In this document: one piece after another, positions 6,615 through 7,087 of the stretch
Numbering within the stretch: the first letter of the stretch is position 1
How the letters are laid out: each line of letters starts with the position of its first letter
Assembly: GCA_963526495.1 (NCBI GenBank)
Contig: CAURNT010000039.1
Coordinates: 1-7,087, forward strand
Reading direction: 5' to 3'
DNA length: 7,087 nucleotides
DNA from: CAURNT01 sp963526495
GTDB lineage: Bacteria; Fusobacteriota; Fusobacteriia; Fusobacteriales; Leptotrichiaceae
The notes under the pieces: model-generated
The model's input: the letters and a program-made list of their open reading frames with translations, nothing else
What the model was told of the DNA's origin: nothing
Databases searched by the model: none
Translations under genes and position numbers: made by a program

Positions 6615-6977
6615 TTATTTCATATATGCTATTACTTCTATTTCCACAAGTCCACCTTTAGGCAATTTAGCTACTTCAAAAGCTGATCTTGCAGGATATG
6701 GTTCTTCAAAGAAAGTTGCATAAACTTCATTAACATTTACAAAATCATCTATACTATCTAATAGAACTGTAGTTTTAACTACATTTTTAGTAGTTAACCC
6801 ATTTATTTCAAGTATAGTTTTAATATTTTCTAATGATTGTTTAGCTTGTTCTTCCGCCGTTTTTCCTTCTATAAGGTTAGTTTCTGGATTAATTCCAAGT
6901 TGACCTGAAATATATAGAAAATCTCCTGCTACATAAAATGCTGAATAAGGCCCTACTGCGTTAGGTATTTTTTTCAT
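6615..6977 (-). CDS. ridA: RidA family enamine/imine deaminase
   Basis: A 120-aa RidA (YjgF/YER057c/UK114) protein, a cytosolic homotrimer that hydrolyses reactive 2-aminoacrylate and related enamine/imine intermediates released by PLP-dependent dehydratases, protecting other PLP enzymes. Visible signatures: NAVGPYSAF (6-14), LYISGQLGINPET (21-33), and the C-terminal PARSAFEVAKLPKGG-VEIEVIA block. R97 and E112 match the active-site R105 and E120 of E. coli RidA. Full length for the family. The ATG is preceded by AAAGGAG (6983-6989) at a 5-base spacing. It lies 59 bp downstream of tuf on the same strand and ends in its own terminator. No link with CRISPR function is indicated; it is an ordinary chromosomal neighbour. 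Confidence 0.96.
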   Translation of the reverse strand: MKKIPNAVGPYSAFYVAGDFLYISGQLGINPETNLIEGKTAEEQAKQSLENIKTILEINGLTTKNVVKTTVLLDSIDDFVNVNEVYATFFEEPYPARSAFEVAKLPKGGLVEIEVIAYMK

Positions 6978-6991
6978 GTTCTCTCCTTTGT

Positions 6992-7021
6992 AAAAATAGC
7001 CTAATAAATTAGGCTATTTTA
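6992..7021 (-). terminator. Intrinsic terminator between tuf and ridA
   Basis: A perfect 13-bp inverted repeat, AAAATAGCCTAAT (6993-7005) and ATTAGGCTATTTT (7008-7020). Only 2 bases separate the arms, so the real hairpin probably opens to a 4-6 base loop. On the minus strand it is followed by the run TTTTT. It stands 15 bases after the tuf stop and only a few bases before the ridA ribosome-binding site. It must end most tuf transcription, or act as an attenuator with ridA expressed by read-through. The A-rich left side makes some function in the other direction possible. Confidence 0.9.
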
Positions 7022-7036
7022 TATATTTTAATTTTA

Positions 7037-7087
7037 TTATTCGTTAATATCTGCAACTACTCCTGATGCAACTGTTCTTCCACCTTC
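7037..7087 (-). CDS. tuf: Elongation factor Tu, C-terminal fragment (cut by window edge)
   Basis: The last 16 codons and TAA stop of a gene that continues beyond the right edge. The residues EGGRTVASGVVADINE match the very conserved C-terminal strand of EF-Tu domain 3 (usual form EGGRTVGSGVV). EF-Tu is the cytosolic GTPase that delivers aminoacyl-tRNA to the ribosome. The GTPase domain lies outside the window. A second in-frame TAA does not follow directly, and the gene is closed by the hairpin at 6992-7021. It anchors this locus in the core chromosome, not on a plasmid or phage. Confidence 0.9.
   Translation of the reverse strand, partial: EGGRTVASGVVADINE

Noticed and set aside
1..7087. 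Insertion sequence, prophage or plasmid genes
   Set aside because: No transposase, integrase, replication gene, terminal inverted repeats or target duplications are visible; the right flank is core chromosome (tuf, ridA).

Overview
The window carries a complete type II-A CRISPR-Cas operon, all genes on the minus strand, between a housekeeping pair (tuf, ridA) on the right and its own CRISPR array on the left. The DNA is very AT-rich. TGA is used as a stop (cas2, csn2), so this is not a Mycoplasma-type code. The low GC, the tuf C-terminus and the character of the Cas proteins suggest a low-GC host such as Fusobacteriota (Leptotrichia/Sneathia/Streptobacillus-like) or a low-GC Firmicute. The taxon is inferred and not certain.

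Layout from right to left, which is the direction of transcription: the 3' end of tuf (7037-7087, cut by the window edge); a strong intrinsic terminator (6992-7021); ridA (6615-6977); the ridA terminator (6574-6610); a 150-base gap with two candidate promoters for the cas operon; cas9 (2376-6461, 1361 aa); cas1 (1488-2363); cas2 (1178-1498, start corrected); csn2 (504-1181); and the CRISPR array (7-504). The array has seven good 36-bp repeats, one degenerate repeat abutting csn2, and 30-bp spacers. It probably runs past the left edge. The four cas genes are 12 bp apart or overlapping and look like one polycistronic unit.

How it works, from family knowledge: Cas1, Cas2, Csn2 and Cas9 together acquire spacers. 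The array transcript pairs with a tracrRNA, is cut by host RNase III, and guides Cas9 to cleave DNA with its RuvC and HNH domains. All catalytic residues I could check in Cas9 and Cas1 are present, so the system looks intact.

The unusual points concern the array more than the proteins. (1) The csn2-proximal end, where a type II-A leader normally sits, instead looks like the worn trailing end of the array, and there is almost no room for a leader. (2) No tracrRNA anti-repeat is visible upstream of cas9 or elsewhere in the window. (3) Each repeat has a promoter-like layout that would fire into the next spacer. (4) Spacer 5 shares 19 consecutive bases with cas9 itself, but in the PAM-distal part. 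(5) The PAM-reading segment of Cas9 lacks the arginine pair of SpCas9.
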